A stretch of 64,000 bases of DNA, taken from the NCBI GenBank assembly GCA_039704465.1, contig JASFAU010000016.1, positions 248,001 to 312,000 of the forward strand. Reading direction: 5' to 3'. Shown one piece after another: positions 54,884-64,000 of the stretch; position 1 is the first letter of the stretch; each line of letters starts with the position of its first letter. This DNA comes from Plasmodiophora brassicae (Eukaryota; Endomyxa; Phytomyxea; Plasmodiophorida; Plasmodiophoridae). The position numbers were made by a program, and so were the translations under genes. Under the pieces are notes generated by a model. It saw only the letters and a program-made list of their open reading frames with translations. It ran no database searches and was not told the DNA's origin.

Positions 54884-55591
54884 TCACAGACCCGGGACCC
54901 CGCTCCCAGCGAGTTTTGCCGTGGGACAAAGGCACCCACCCCCAGCCCGCGGCGCCCGCTGGGCGACAGACGATTGTACCATTGCAGGGACTGGGACGGT
55001 GTTGCGAGGGAGCGCACCCGGTGCCTGAAGGTTTACTTGGAATGGAGTACCGGATGCAGATAGAGGTGCTCCACGCTGTGGACGGCACAGGTATATTGCA
55101 CGTTGACAAGCCCTCCGACCGCTTGACAAGAGATTCGCGAACGCGTCCCTGATCGCCTTTCTTGTCAAGCGGTTGGAGGGCTTGTCGATGTACAATATAC
55201 CGGTGCCGTCCACAAAGTCTTGGCGCACGCCAATCTGCATCCGATACTCCATTCCAAGTAAACCTTCAACGTCATGTCGAGCAGGATTAGGACCGACTGG
55301 TGGGATTAATCGGTGGCGGATTAGCAAACCGGCCTGAGCAGGTGTCGGCGCGGCAAGCGCGTTGTTCAGACGCGCTTGAAGCCCAGGATCAGTAAAGGCC
55401 GCCCCTAGCGCTCGATTTGCATCTTCTGCACTTAGCTGTACCGGGCTTGATGCAGGTGCCTGAGTACTGGAACATTCCATGCACGAGCTTGATACCGGGT
55501 GTTCTAACTTGCTGCTCTTTGACCGCAAACGACGTCTGCCGTTGCCAGTAGAGTCAATATTTTTCAAGCGTGTGAACACGGCCGCTGTCAA
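54884..55591 (-). CDS. Hypothetical protein fragment overlapping the repeat block
   Basis: The minus-strand frame is coding-like between about 55150 and 55450: QLSAEDANRALGAAFTDPGL, NNALAAPTPAQAGLLIRHRL, then EGLLGMEYRMQIGV and DGTGILYIDKPSNRLTRKAI. The last part is duplicated in inverted orientation at 55026-55132 on the plus strand as a diverged copy. The 5' part (55485-55591) overlaps repeat segment A, which is coding on the opposite strand in the neighbouring copies. This frame is therefore probably a chimera or remnant. No family was recognised. Confidence 0.3.
   Translation of the reverse strand: MTAAVFTRLKNIDSTGNGRRRLRSKSSKLEHPVSSSCMECSSTQAPASSPVQLSAEDANRALGAAFTDPGLQARLNNALAAPTPAQAGLLIRHRLIPPVGPNPARHDVEGLLGMEYRMQIGVRQDFVDGTGILYIDKPSNRLTRKAIRDAFANLLSSGRRACQRAIYLCRPQRGAPLSASGTPFQVNLQAPGALPRNTVPVPAMVQSSVAQRAPRAGGGCLCPTAKLAGSGVPGL
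55026..55267. repeat. Hairpin-forming inverted repeat, arms of about 105 bp
   Basis: Left arm 55026-55132 and right arm 55161-55267 are inverted copies with a central spacer of about 28 bp. The outer 35 bases match with one change, a middle block of about 20 bases is diverged, and the inner 50 match with several substitutions. The right arm is the one in the better coding frame (minus strand). Its outer edges coincide with GAAGGTTTACTTGG and its complement. Confidence 0.82.
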
Positions 55592-55594
55592 CTG

Positions 55595-56216
55595 TTGGGT
55601 TATCGAATATTCTTCTTGGGGGGATTGACATTGATTCTATACGCCAGCTGGTTGCCTGCGCCTGATTCCTTCCGATGGGCCTTCCTTTTGGTCGGATGCG
55701 TACTGCTTGTCATATCTTGCGTTATTGTCGCTGCCGTTGGCAATTGGATATCGAAACGGTCGCGGAACTTGACGAAGCCTGATGATGTCGACGACGACGA
55801 TTATTGTCATAAAGTGATCGTGCCCCGGCGATCTGTGCCGTTAGGAACGATCCCGGATACTCTCGATCCCATTGCCTCCGTTCCCGCGGTGCCCGATGAG
55901 ATCCGGCAAATCATTAATCAAGTGATTGCAAGCGATGTGGATGATATTCCTGCAGGGATGTGGACGGTATTCTACTGGAACGGCGACGGGGTCCATTGCT
56001 CGGCGCTTCCTATCTTCGAAATCACGAGTGAATGAAGAACGTCAAGCAGTCCTTGGGTCAGATCTGATGAATAAGCCTTGCGTTGTCTTACGCGTCACCG
56101 AGGAGGTTTCCGACGTTCACGATTCGCTCGGCGCATACTTCGGTGTTACTGAAGATGCGATGCAGTCGGTTGCTGAGGATCGTCGGGCCATAGTGAGTGC
56201 TAACATCAAAGTTGGT
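55595..56216 (+). CDS. Two-transmembrane protein of unknown function (left copy)
   Basis: The first exon encodes two transmembrane helices (YRIFFLGGLTLILYASWL and WAFLLVGCVLLVISCVIV). A cytosolic segment follows, with the acidic run DDVDDDDY and IPDTLDPIASVPAVPDEIRQ, to WTVFYWNGDG. Both copies then keep a stop (ITSE*) while another frame opens (AVLGSDLMNKPCVVLRVTEE, VHDSLGAYFGVTEDAMQSVA). An intron starting at GTCCATTGC just after GDG would restore one reading. The protein is intact in the membrane part. The 3' end is truncated relative to the right copy, losing segment A. No family was recognised. Confidence 0.45.
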
Positions 56217-56334
56217 CTTACCTGTTTCGGTCCTATGATGCAGGTGCCTGACTGGTACGTTCCATGCACGAGCTCTGCGTCCGTCACAAACGATACTTGC
56301 GCGACCGGCTTAAGACCGAAACCGGTAAGACCCA

Positions 56335-57091
56335 CGCTTCGATAACCCAACAGTTGCCAGCGGCCGTGTTCACACGCTTGAAAAAGATTGACCCTGCTGG
56401 CAACGGCAGTCGTTTGCGGTTAAAGAGCAACAAGGTAGAACACCCAGTATCATCAACCATGTTGAATGCTTCAGTGGTTTTGTCAATTTTGATGTTAGCA
56501 CTCACTATGGCCCGACGATCCTCAACAACCGACTGCATCGCATCTTCAGTAACACCGAAGAGTGCGCCGAGCGAATCGTGAACGTCGGGAACCTCCTCGT
56601 TGACGCGTAAGACAAAGCAAGGCTTATTCATCAGATCTGACCCAAGGACTGCTTGACGTGCTTCATTCACTCGTGATTTCGAAGATAGGAAGCGCCGAGC
56701 AATGGACCCCGTCGCCGTTCCAGTAGAATACCGTCCACATCCCTGCAGGAACATCATCCACATCGCTTGCAATCACCTGATTAATGATTTGCCGGATCTC
56801 ATCGGGCACCGCGGGAACGGAGGCAATGGGATCGAGAGTACCCGGAATCATTCCTAACGGCACAGATCGCGGGGGGGCATGACTTTATGAGAATAATCGT
56901 CGTCGTCGTCATCATCAGGCTTCGTCAAGTTCCGCGACCGTTTCGATATCCAATTGCCAACGGCAGCGACAATAACGCAAGATATGACAAGCAGTACGCA
57001 TCCGACCAAAGGAAGGCCCATCGGAAGAAATCAGGCGCAGGCAACCAGCTGGCGTATAGAATCAATGTCAATATTCCCGCAAAGAAGAATA
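56335..57091 (-). pseudogene. Diverged inverted copy of the two-transmembrane gene (right copy)
   Basis: Inverted paralogue of 55595-56216 that continues further 3'. After the conserved NKPCFVLRVNEEVPDVHDSL and DRRAIVSANIK it reads on into segment A, with IDKTTEAFNMVDDTGCSTLL and FKRVNTAAGNCWVIEAWVL. So the full gene order is B then A. The region of the second transmembrane helix has lost one base (a run of four T is three), and a second 1-bp loss lies just before the PLGMIPGTL segment, so the first exon is frameshifted. Either it is decaying or these are assembly errors. Confidence 0.45.
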
Positions 57092-57942
57092 ACAAAACTG
57101 TCGGCCCGAACAGGATGATTTCGAACTATCGCAAGGTTAGAAACGGCGATAATGCTCGTTGAGCAGTTCGCACCTTGAACGGAACTCCAACGCCCGCCTT
57201 CATTGCAGGTACCTATGCACGTACTCAATGACAACCGCTGCGGTTCGGACTTCGGCCCGCACTTTTGTTCGCCCACTGCTGCACTGCAGAGATCTGGCTG
57301 GCCTCTTTGCCGTGAGCAGTGACTGCTTCCAAAAGGGCATTCGAGAGTCATCGGAAAGGATGCCTGCGCATCCAGCATCTTCGCACACCTGATACAGACG
57401 ACCAAGCAAGTGAAGCACGACTGGCAAGGTCGGTGGGTCGATGGAAGAAGGAGGAGATGGCACTGGAGTTGGGCATTTGCCTTCGTCATCAACCGAGCCC
57501 GTCGAGCCGGAGCTCGCGCCTGTTCATCAAATACGATCGGATATAGAACAGACCGCCGGTCGGAACAAGAACAACGAAGCGGAACGAGACAAGCAGACGA
57601 TGCGGCGATAAGACGGTTAAACGCGAACTTCTTGCTGAAGGATCCAATATGGATGACGCCACCAATGCGACTGGTGCGAATATGGTGGCCGCCCGTGGTT
57701 AGGTTTCGCGAGGCACGTCGCCAAGTACCTGTCTGCTGGCCGAAAGAAGGCCGACGAGATGGCTCAGTTGTCCCTGTGATCGCGGCTACGCGTTCGTGAG
57801 GCGTGGAAGCTGATGAAACGTTGGCGCGCAACGGAGCGGTGCCGGATCGGGGCCAGTGACGCTCGGCACGGACAGCCTCTGAGGTGCACTCACGACCGGG
57901 ACGCAACATTCTGGTTGCGAATTCACACGTGTGGGCTCTTCG
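57092..57942. other. Intergenic region with no supported gene
   Basis: A long minus-strand frame crosses this stretch, but its composition (Arg/Ser/Cys-rich, no motif) is that of a chance frame, and it runs into repeat segment B out of register. The 150 bp next to 57943 should be the promoter of the acidic-protein gene. Confidence 0.35.
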
Positions 57943-58674
57943 ATGGCGTCGCTAGCGGAGCAGCATCGTTTCGACGAGTGGGCACCTGATCCAGCCGGTG
58001 TACAGGGTCGCGATGAGGATGTCGATGACGTTCAGCGATACGTCAACCAGCTCGCTGATTTGTGCATTGAGCTGGAGCTTCCCGAGTATGTCGATCGTGA
58101 CGACTGCCGGTACACTCGGTCCTGACGTCTGGTAGCTGGACGGCTGCAATGCAAGAGTCTTCTACGGCAGGGCAGATCAGTGCCCTGAAGTCGGAGTTGA
58201 TGAAAGCCGGATTCGCCCAAAGGTACGGCGACAGCTAGCTGTGCAATGAATGCATTCCGGCGTTGACTGAACGCGATCAGTGAACTGGACCCTGAGGCCG
58301 TCGGCCAGGCCCTGGAATCGTACCAGACTCGCAGTGATCTGGAACCAGCGCGGGAATCGGGTGGACATTACCTGAGGGCACACTCGCCTGCCCGGTATGA
58401 CGTGTCGCCGCTGGACGAGGTCTTCGGTGACGAAGAGGAAGACGAGGAAGAGGAATCGAGGCGCGGCGCTGGCGACGAGGCGGAACCGGACGCGGATTAC
58501 AATCCAGAGGACGAAGGGGGATCGACGGATGAAGTGATCACATCTGACGAAGAGGGGGACGAAGAGCAAGGTGAGGAAGAACCAGTCGATGACCTTGCAA
58601 GGGCCCTCGGCAAGCATCGCATCGACGACGAGGAACCAGAAATGTCGTCTCCCGAGAGCGACAACGATGAATAA
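57943..58674 (+). CDS. Acidic nuclear-type protein of unknown function
   Basis: Three exons are supported by frame and splice logic. Exon 1, from the ATG at 57943, reads MASLAEQHRFDEWAPDPAGV...QLADLCIELELPEYVDRDDC. An intron of about 60 bp follows. Exon 2 reads ESSTAGQISALKSELMKAGF, and after a second intron exon 3 reads ELDPEAVGQALESYQTRSDL. The last 90 residues are dominated by Glu/Asp (DEVFGDEEEDEEEESRRGAG, TSDEEGDEEQGEEEPVDDLA) and end SSPESDNDE. Such tails are common in histone chaperones, elongation factors and nucleolar proteins. No domain allows a choice. Confidence 0.55.
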
Positions 58675-58874
58675 ACTGCCATCTGATTCGTACGGGTTGC
58701 CAGTGCCGGTCGTGCTTCCAGAGTGTGCTGTCGCTTTCCGCGTCTCGAAGCAACGTGGCCATAGAATCCCTATACGCTTCGACAATGAAACGACCATGGT
58801 TCCCTAAATATAATGTATATCTTGACGACACGTCGAGCATTTGGACAGTGGATAGTTGCAAAGTACTCGGTCTT

Positions 58875-61800
58875 TCACCACGGGACCATGTCAATCACTG
58901 GAACGTGTTCCTTGTGTCCGCGCTCACCGGTGATCTTGTCGTGCAACGCGTCGGCCCAGGCGGCAAGGTCAGGGGACATCCGACAGACGCGGACCACTTC
59001 CTGCAGTAACGCTGTGGGAATACAGTCGCCGCTGCCAGACAGCTGCTGGTGTGGCTCGCCATAACAGGACAGAGCAAGCTTGACGGCGTCTCCTGGAAGA
59101 TGGGAACGAAGCAGTCGGCGAATCAGCCATACGGGGTCAGACCGGACGCCAGCAAACCCGGGCGATTTCCCCTTGAATCTCGTCGACAGCCACAGGGGGA
59201 CGCCAGCCCGTTGATCGAGACTCAGAACGCGCTCGACAGCAATCTTCGACAAGTTGAAGTCGTCCCTGCTGTCGTACCGGTCCAAACACTGTCGCAGGGC
59301 CTCCCAGGATCGGCGCTTGACCCATGAATGCCGAGAGAGGGAAGGGACATCAACCAGCAACGAGGACGGGTCGTTTTCAAGCACAAGCGGAGGAAGCACA
59401 GAAGATGGACCTTCCGACAGGTCCATTGCAACGCATGCGTCCACGAAACGGGTCAACACGGACGCAAGCAGTGCTTGGGAAGAGACTTGTTCGGCCAGCC
59501 GAAGAGCCGCTTGAAGATGCCCACGTTCCACAAGTTCTGATACGATAGCTTCCGCAGACATGTTTCGCAACAGCGTTCGTTTCGTATCGGCCTTGCGATA
59601 TTGGTCGAAGAGCGCGAGGTGGGACGAACGAATGGCCAGGTAGACTTCTAGGTCGGCGATTGTAATCAGGGCGCATCGATCAAGTGAGGTTAGGACGTCA
59701 GTCATATCGTCCTCGAAGTCGATGACGTTCAACGTGGAAGGCTGATCGACTTCCGATGGAGACACGGAGAACCGATGAATGATAAGCGCCTCATCTGGCG
59801 GCGTAAGTCGCAATGCATGTACAGCAGCAGCTACTGCATCGCATTCGCGACGAAGGATATCGACGATCTCGTCTTCGGTCTCGAGCTGGGATCGGAACTC
59901 TTGCAACTTCGAGGCATACCGCCACATTGTGGAGGCGGCATCGCGAAATTCACTGCCCAGGATGTACACGCCGAACAGGAGCCCATGGTAGTCAAGAGGG
60001 TCGTCAACCGGCGACGATTCCGCGAGGTCTGACAGCGTCTTGCAGAGATGCGAGCGCAAGCCCGTCCAGGGGAGTCGAGACAGCATGGAGGCATGTCCTG
60101 AAGAGCAGATTGCACGGACGAGTTTATCGACGCGCTGTGCGATGTCATTTGAGCGCCGACGATCATCAATCAGAGCAGCGTACGCAGACGTGTAGCGCTG
60201 CAGCGAGACGTTGGACTCGAACATCCAGTCAAGAACAGCTTGGACGTTGGGGTCGCGGGCGTCCATCGCAAGAACCATATGCGCAAACGCTAAGCCGATA
60301 TCGACGCGGGAGCGGCTCTCGAACAAAGCAATCAAGAGCCGCAGATATGCCGCCTTGGATGACGTCCCAGCAGAGACGATAATGGGCGAGCCGACCTCTT
60401 CGCTGATGTAATGCCGAACGAACTCATCCGCCAGACTCGAGTCATCGAAGGCAGCAGCCGTGGTGAGGAGCAGAGTGTGCGCCTTCAGGTACTGACCCGA
60501 TTGAAGGGCGCATAGGCCACGGAAATAGGAGAACGCCGTTCGCTCAAAGTGAGAAACGAACGTCGATTGGCAAAGCGTGCAGAATTCCGACAAGGACAGA
60601 AACTGCCGGGTCCGCGCCAGAACTTTCGCAATGCCAAGTGTGCATACGAGATCCCGTTCAATGGATGCCGTCGCGGCCGACGTTGTACCGTACCGAGGGG
60701 CGAAAACGTGTTCCAGGGCAAGGTGTGCACACTCAGTCAACGACGGCATTCCATCATCAGGACGATTGGGCAACGACCAACCGGGTGGGTAGACCAGCAG
60801 AAGCGTCAGCAGGGGACTTGCCATGCTAGCCGCACCTGTCGGCGACAGTGCCGGGAGCAACGAATGAAACCCAGGGATCGTGCCCTGTTGGTGAGCGACA
60901 TATCGCATGATGGACATCGCCCGGAAGAGCGTCTGCATGGAGGATGGCATCATGCCGATGTCGAACTGGCCTGTTTCAACCGCATACAGCAGCGCCAATG
61001 AAACGTTTCGGACAACGGCTGATCGTGCGCAGATCATCTACGAATAGGGGCGGGTTAACAAGACGGTAGCAGTGAATACAACGCATATACCTGTTCAAGA
61101 GTCGCAATTATAGCAGGCGGAGGAGGGGTCGCTTTCGACAAAGGTACTTGGTGGGACGACCGGCTCGCGATTCGCGGGGATAGCAGATCGCAAAGCATGT
61201 GAGCGATTTTCTCCACAGCACCACCACCGCCACTCAGTATCGGAGCCAGGATGGAGTTTAGCTTCAGGAGCAGCTGTCCTGGTTGGTCAACATTACTCAG
61301 GATATAACCTAGGATGAAGGTAAGACGAGATCACGGTACAAGCGTTTCTGTTGACACTGACCATTGGCAGATAAAGGAGACGATGACGGGACACTGAGCA
61401 CACCGTCGACGACGACCAGAAATTCGGGAGACGCTTCACAAATTGCTGAAACAAACCTGGAGAGAAAGAGATGAGGACGGCAAACATTGCGGTACGGGTA
61501 AACGAGAACCAGTACCGGTTACACCCGGCTACGAATGGAACAAGGCCGTTAGGCAAGACACCACGAGGAGACCGTTCAGCCAACAGAACTTCGGCAGGGT
61601 CGGAGTCTCGCAGCGACGAAAACCCTGTTCCAAGCTAAGGTCATTGTCGAATAACACTACCGGACCTTGGTACCATCAGGTTTCAGGATGAACGGCACGT
61701 CGTCAGGGTCCCTGAACGCAAACGCAACCGGATGGTCGAGTCTGAGGCAAGCAATGTCACTGCCAATTGCACAGCACTAGGAACAAGAATTGCCAACCTG

Positions 61801-63582
61801 GATTGTGCAATCCGGCAATCGTCCGCAAAAGAGGACCACAACCGAAGAGCGATATCAACCTCGTCTTCACCCTCTGCAAGAGAATGTCAAGCACGGGTCT
61901 TCGTCGGCATCAGATACAAATGGTACCTTGCCCTTCCGTGGCGGCATCAGAGACGGCGCGATCAAGGTACAGAAAAGCAGCACTTCGCATGTCGTTACGC
62001 GTCAGCACCTGATCAGTGGGCACGCGAAAACTGGATGGAACTTAGACCGGTGTCAGTGGCCCACTGGAAACACGTACGCTTGCAGAAGGACTTGGCGTAT
62101 GGCGGATACGTCGATGTTGGACTGTTTGAAGATCAGATTGTCGAACAGCGTCTTGACTTCTGCTGACGATCGGGCTACGAACTGGATTTCGTCGAACGTC
62201 GTCGACGCACTCATACGCGTTAGAGCATCCCGCGTGAGAACAGGAATCCAATCCGGTGGGGAATTCTCCGGGTCACTAACAGTACCGTCAGTCCAACATA
62301 ACTAGGACGTCCACTGGCCGAGTACGTACGGATTCATTGGATACATCCGAACAGCATACGCGTCAGGGGTGCTCCACATCGCCCAGAGCGTAGACGTTGT
62401 AATACGGAAATCAATCAGCGGCAACTGCGGGTCTGAAATGACGGAGCTCGCGACGAATGTGGGGCTCGGCCCATTCGCATCGACAACGTATTCGCGGAAC
62501 TGCGCCGCTCGTTCAGCGTACAGCAAACGTCAGTGGCCACACGTTCCAGAGAGACGTACCGAGGCCCGCTGGGACAATACGATATACGTCACGACCGTGA
62601 AGCGGTTCTTGGCGAACTGAGTAATAGAGAGTCGGCCTTTGGTGATAGGCCCTGTCGGCGTAAACTGTGCCACAGGTTCAACGCTGTCGAACGACCATAG
62701 CCTTAAAGCACCATCCGAAAAGAGGACCAGGGCAATGTCGACCTGCTGAAACGTTACAAATGCACTGCCGCAACACGTTGAACAATGCTTCCGAACAACT
62801 TACATCGTGCTCGGAATCGTCGGATGGGCTATTGACCTGAATCGGCAAGACGCCCACGTCCAGGGGAATCGGCCGCGCTTCGACACCTCCTAATCCAAAC
62901 GACCGCAACAGGCCGAGGCGTCGTGGGGGATTCAATTCGACTTCGCATCTCGCATCGTCATGCATCAGCGCTGGGTGGATCGAGGCATGCATCACGCTGC
63001 CGCAGGAAAACGCAACCAGTCCGGTGAATGCGTTCACGACAGCGAACGCCACCGCTCTCGACGCAGAAGGAGCCTGCTTCACTGTTACACCCTCGAACGG
63101 CACTAACGGAGGCAAACAGCCAGCCAGCCCACCTTGGAAAATCTGTGCTCAGCATTCGGTTCTGGAGCGGTACCCCACAGAGGCAACACAGCAGGATGCG
63201 AAATGCACACGCGATGCAGCGTTAAATCATCGACCAGGGCGAACAGCGCCAGCCTGGGTTCGGCCCCCGCATCCGTGTTCACCACGTACTCGTTGATCTC
63301 GACGAACTGTACATGTGCAGGGAACTCCAGTCCCGGTCCTAAACGCATATTACGACCTCGCGCTACACGTCGTTACAGGGCGGGCTCACCGTCCACGTGG
63401 ACCCAGTCGCGAATCAGGCCGATTGCAACGCATCGCCCGGACGCCCTCCAAGTCACAACGCATCCAGGGGCGCCCTCCAGCAGCGCTAGACTCCCGGCCG
63501 TGACCGGCCCGCCCGCAACGTCACCGTCGGGCGCCCTGGTCCGCACCGTCAGCGTTTCGCTGCACATCCGAACAGCTGCCAT
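58875..63582 (-). CDS. NUP160: Nucleoporin NUP160 (NUP120), Y-complex subunit
   Basis: Scaffold nucleoporin of the Y (Nup107-160) complex: beta-propeller followed by a helical stack. The ATG at 63582 gives MAAVRMCSETLTVRTRAPDG. A cleanly placed intron (63339-63389) leads into FVEINEYVVNTDAGAEPRLA and VDDLTLHRVCISHP, the Nup160 propeller blade block. Propeller exons continue through 62.3-63.3 kb; those in 61040-62650 were not traced. The last exon (58875-61037, 720 codons) is the helical part, with RVDIGLAFAHMVLAMDARDP, LDYHGLLFGVYILGSEFRDA and WRYASKLQEF, the most conserved Nup160 segment. It ends WADALHDKITGERGHKEH and DMVPW. The gene is complete, with several short introns in the 5' half and none in the 3' half. 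Confidence 0.82.
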
Positions 63583-63894
63583 CCTGGCCACGGCACCGTC
63601 GCCGCGCAGATTTGAGGTCGCCGGCTCGCCGCCGCCGTCAGACGCGTCGGCAACGTCGTTTTGTTCGCCCCAGGCGGGTGACGATTGACGTTGTGCAGCT
63701 CGCCAGAATGGAACAATAATCGTTTGTTCATGGTGGTGACCGTTTATAATAAAATGGGGGACTGTTTTCAAAGGGGGTTATTGATCAACGTGCTGCTCAG
63801 GGCCTATTCGTCTGCTGCGTCCTGAAAGCACTCCCCCTCGTCGCTGTTCGTAGGCAATTTACTTGTTCGCAATTCGACCGCCGCCCCGATCGTA

Positions 63895-64000
63895 TCATGC
63901 ACCCAAGAGGCTGCCGAGTTCAGAATTGAGCGGGGCCTCCTTCGTCGCCTGGAGGAGCCCTGCAGCTAGCGTCTGGGACGGTAGCTGCTCGTCTCAATGC
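63895..64000 (-). CDS. C-terminal end of an unknown gene running off the window
   Basis: On the minus strand the last 30 codons before a TGA at 63895-63897 read EQLPSQTLAAGLLQATKEAP and LNSELGSLLGA. This is a natural-looking protein end. An AG acceptor is possible just upstream, where a stop codon interrupts the frame at the window edge. About 310 bp separate it from the NUP160 start. No family can be named from so short a piece. Confidence 0.35.

Larger units (their letters stand above)
55494..57091. repeat. Mosaic inverted repeat built from two segments (A and B)
   Basis: Segment A (about 115 bp) is at 55494-55608 and inverted at 56335-56450. Segment B (about 600 bp) is at 55605-56213 and inverted at 56489-57091. 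In the left copy the order read 5'-3' is A-B. In the right copy, read on its own strand, it is B-A, so this is not a simple palindrome. A third short match (about 45 bp) links 55449-55490 and 56237-56285 in direct orientation. B copies differ by scattered substitutions and 1-bp deletions. Confidence 0.82.

Noticed and set aside
57031..57909. 292-codon minus-strand frame upstream of the right B copy
   Set aside because: It reaches segment B in a register that does not continue the membrane protein convincingly, and most of it is Cys/Ser/Arg-rich with no motif. Treated as a chance frame.
1..64000. CRISPR arrays, bacterial operons, prophage or viral genes
   Set aside because: Spliced eukaryotic genes throughout. 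The only regular repeat (33955-34126) has no spacers, and no capsid, terminase, integrase or reverse transcriptase motif was seen.
1..64000. tRNA, rRNA or other structured RNA genes
   Set aside because: Strings resembling a B-box (GTTCGAA-type) occur inside coding exons, for example in MSH6, but no cloverleaf could be drawn around them by eye. A tRNAscan/Infernal run would settle this.

Overview
The window is nuclear DNA from a microbial eukaryote. Genes lie on both strands, close together, and many are split by very short GT-AG introns. The introns I could place to the base are 51 to 65 bp long (for example 19-79, 102-153, 19873-19927, 23268-23318, 38812-38874, 63339-63389). The conserved genes are typical eukaryotic ones: mismatch repair, exocyst, nuclear pore, oligosaccharyltransferase, ER glucosidase and a Hippo-pathway MOB1. 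An RPGRIP1-like coiled-coil/C2 protein and an EFCAB6-like multi-EF-hand protein suggest a flagellated stage. A GC-rich flagellate protist such as a plasmodiophorid (Rhizaria) would fit, but the sequence alone does not prove the lineage.

Layout, left to right. 1-3601: 3' part of MSH6 (+). 3709-5776: phosphoacetylglucosamine mutase (-). 6417-8118: TPR/DnaJ co-chaperone (-). 8331-10424: PPR protein (-). 10944-11444: hypothetical. 12203-13303: five-zinc-knuckle protein (-). 13695-16418: membrane-anchored F-box-like/helical-repeat protein (-). 16.7-17.7 kb: unresolved. 17849-18952: COQ2 (-). 19.6-20523: MOB1 (+). 20748-21272: Dim1/thioredoxin-fold protein (+). 21546-23867: RPGRIP1-like (+). 23933-25748: OST1 (-). 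25921-28071: SEC15 (+). 28237-28626: HSP20 (+). 28710-32558: multi-EF-hand protein (-). 32688-33788: unknown (-). 34345-36719: TRF4-like nucleotidyltransferase that looks catalytically dead (-). 37197-38602: NIPA-type transporter (+). 38710-38952: ribosomal protein eL29 (+). 39032-42347: ER alpha-glucosidase I (-). 42605-43577: dienelactone hydrolase (+). 43761-44303: single-pass membrane protein (-). 46671-48394: aromatic amino acid decarboxylase (+). 48446-51917: unknown cytoskeletal-type protein (-). 51981-52298: EF-hand protein (+). 52678-53684: TVP38/TMEM64 membrane protein (-). 57943-58674: acidic protein (+). 58875-63582: NUP160 (-). 63895-64000: tail of another minus-strand gene.

Two gene-poor blocks interrupt this compact order, and both carry inverted repeats. 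One has 295-bp arms that are nearly identical (44934-45228 and 45343-45637). The other is a mosaic of inverted and shuffled copies of a two-transmembrane gene (about 55026-57091). Several neighbouring gene pairs converge with only 65-110 bp between stop codons (MSH6/AGM1, RPGRIP1-like/OST1, HSP20/EF-hand, eL29/glucosidase). Others diverge from promoter regions of about 60-480 bp.

Functionally, OST1, glucosidase I and AGM1 all belong to ER N-glycosylation and its UDP-GlcNAc supply, and SEC15 and the TVP38-like protein to membrane traffic. I see no sign that they form a regulated cluster. The items most worth a second look are the TRF4-like pseudoenzyme, the two inverted-repeat blocks and the F-box/helical-repeat protein.
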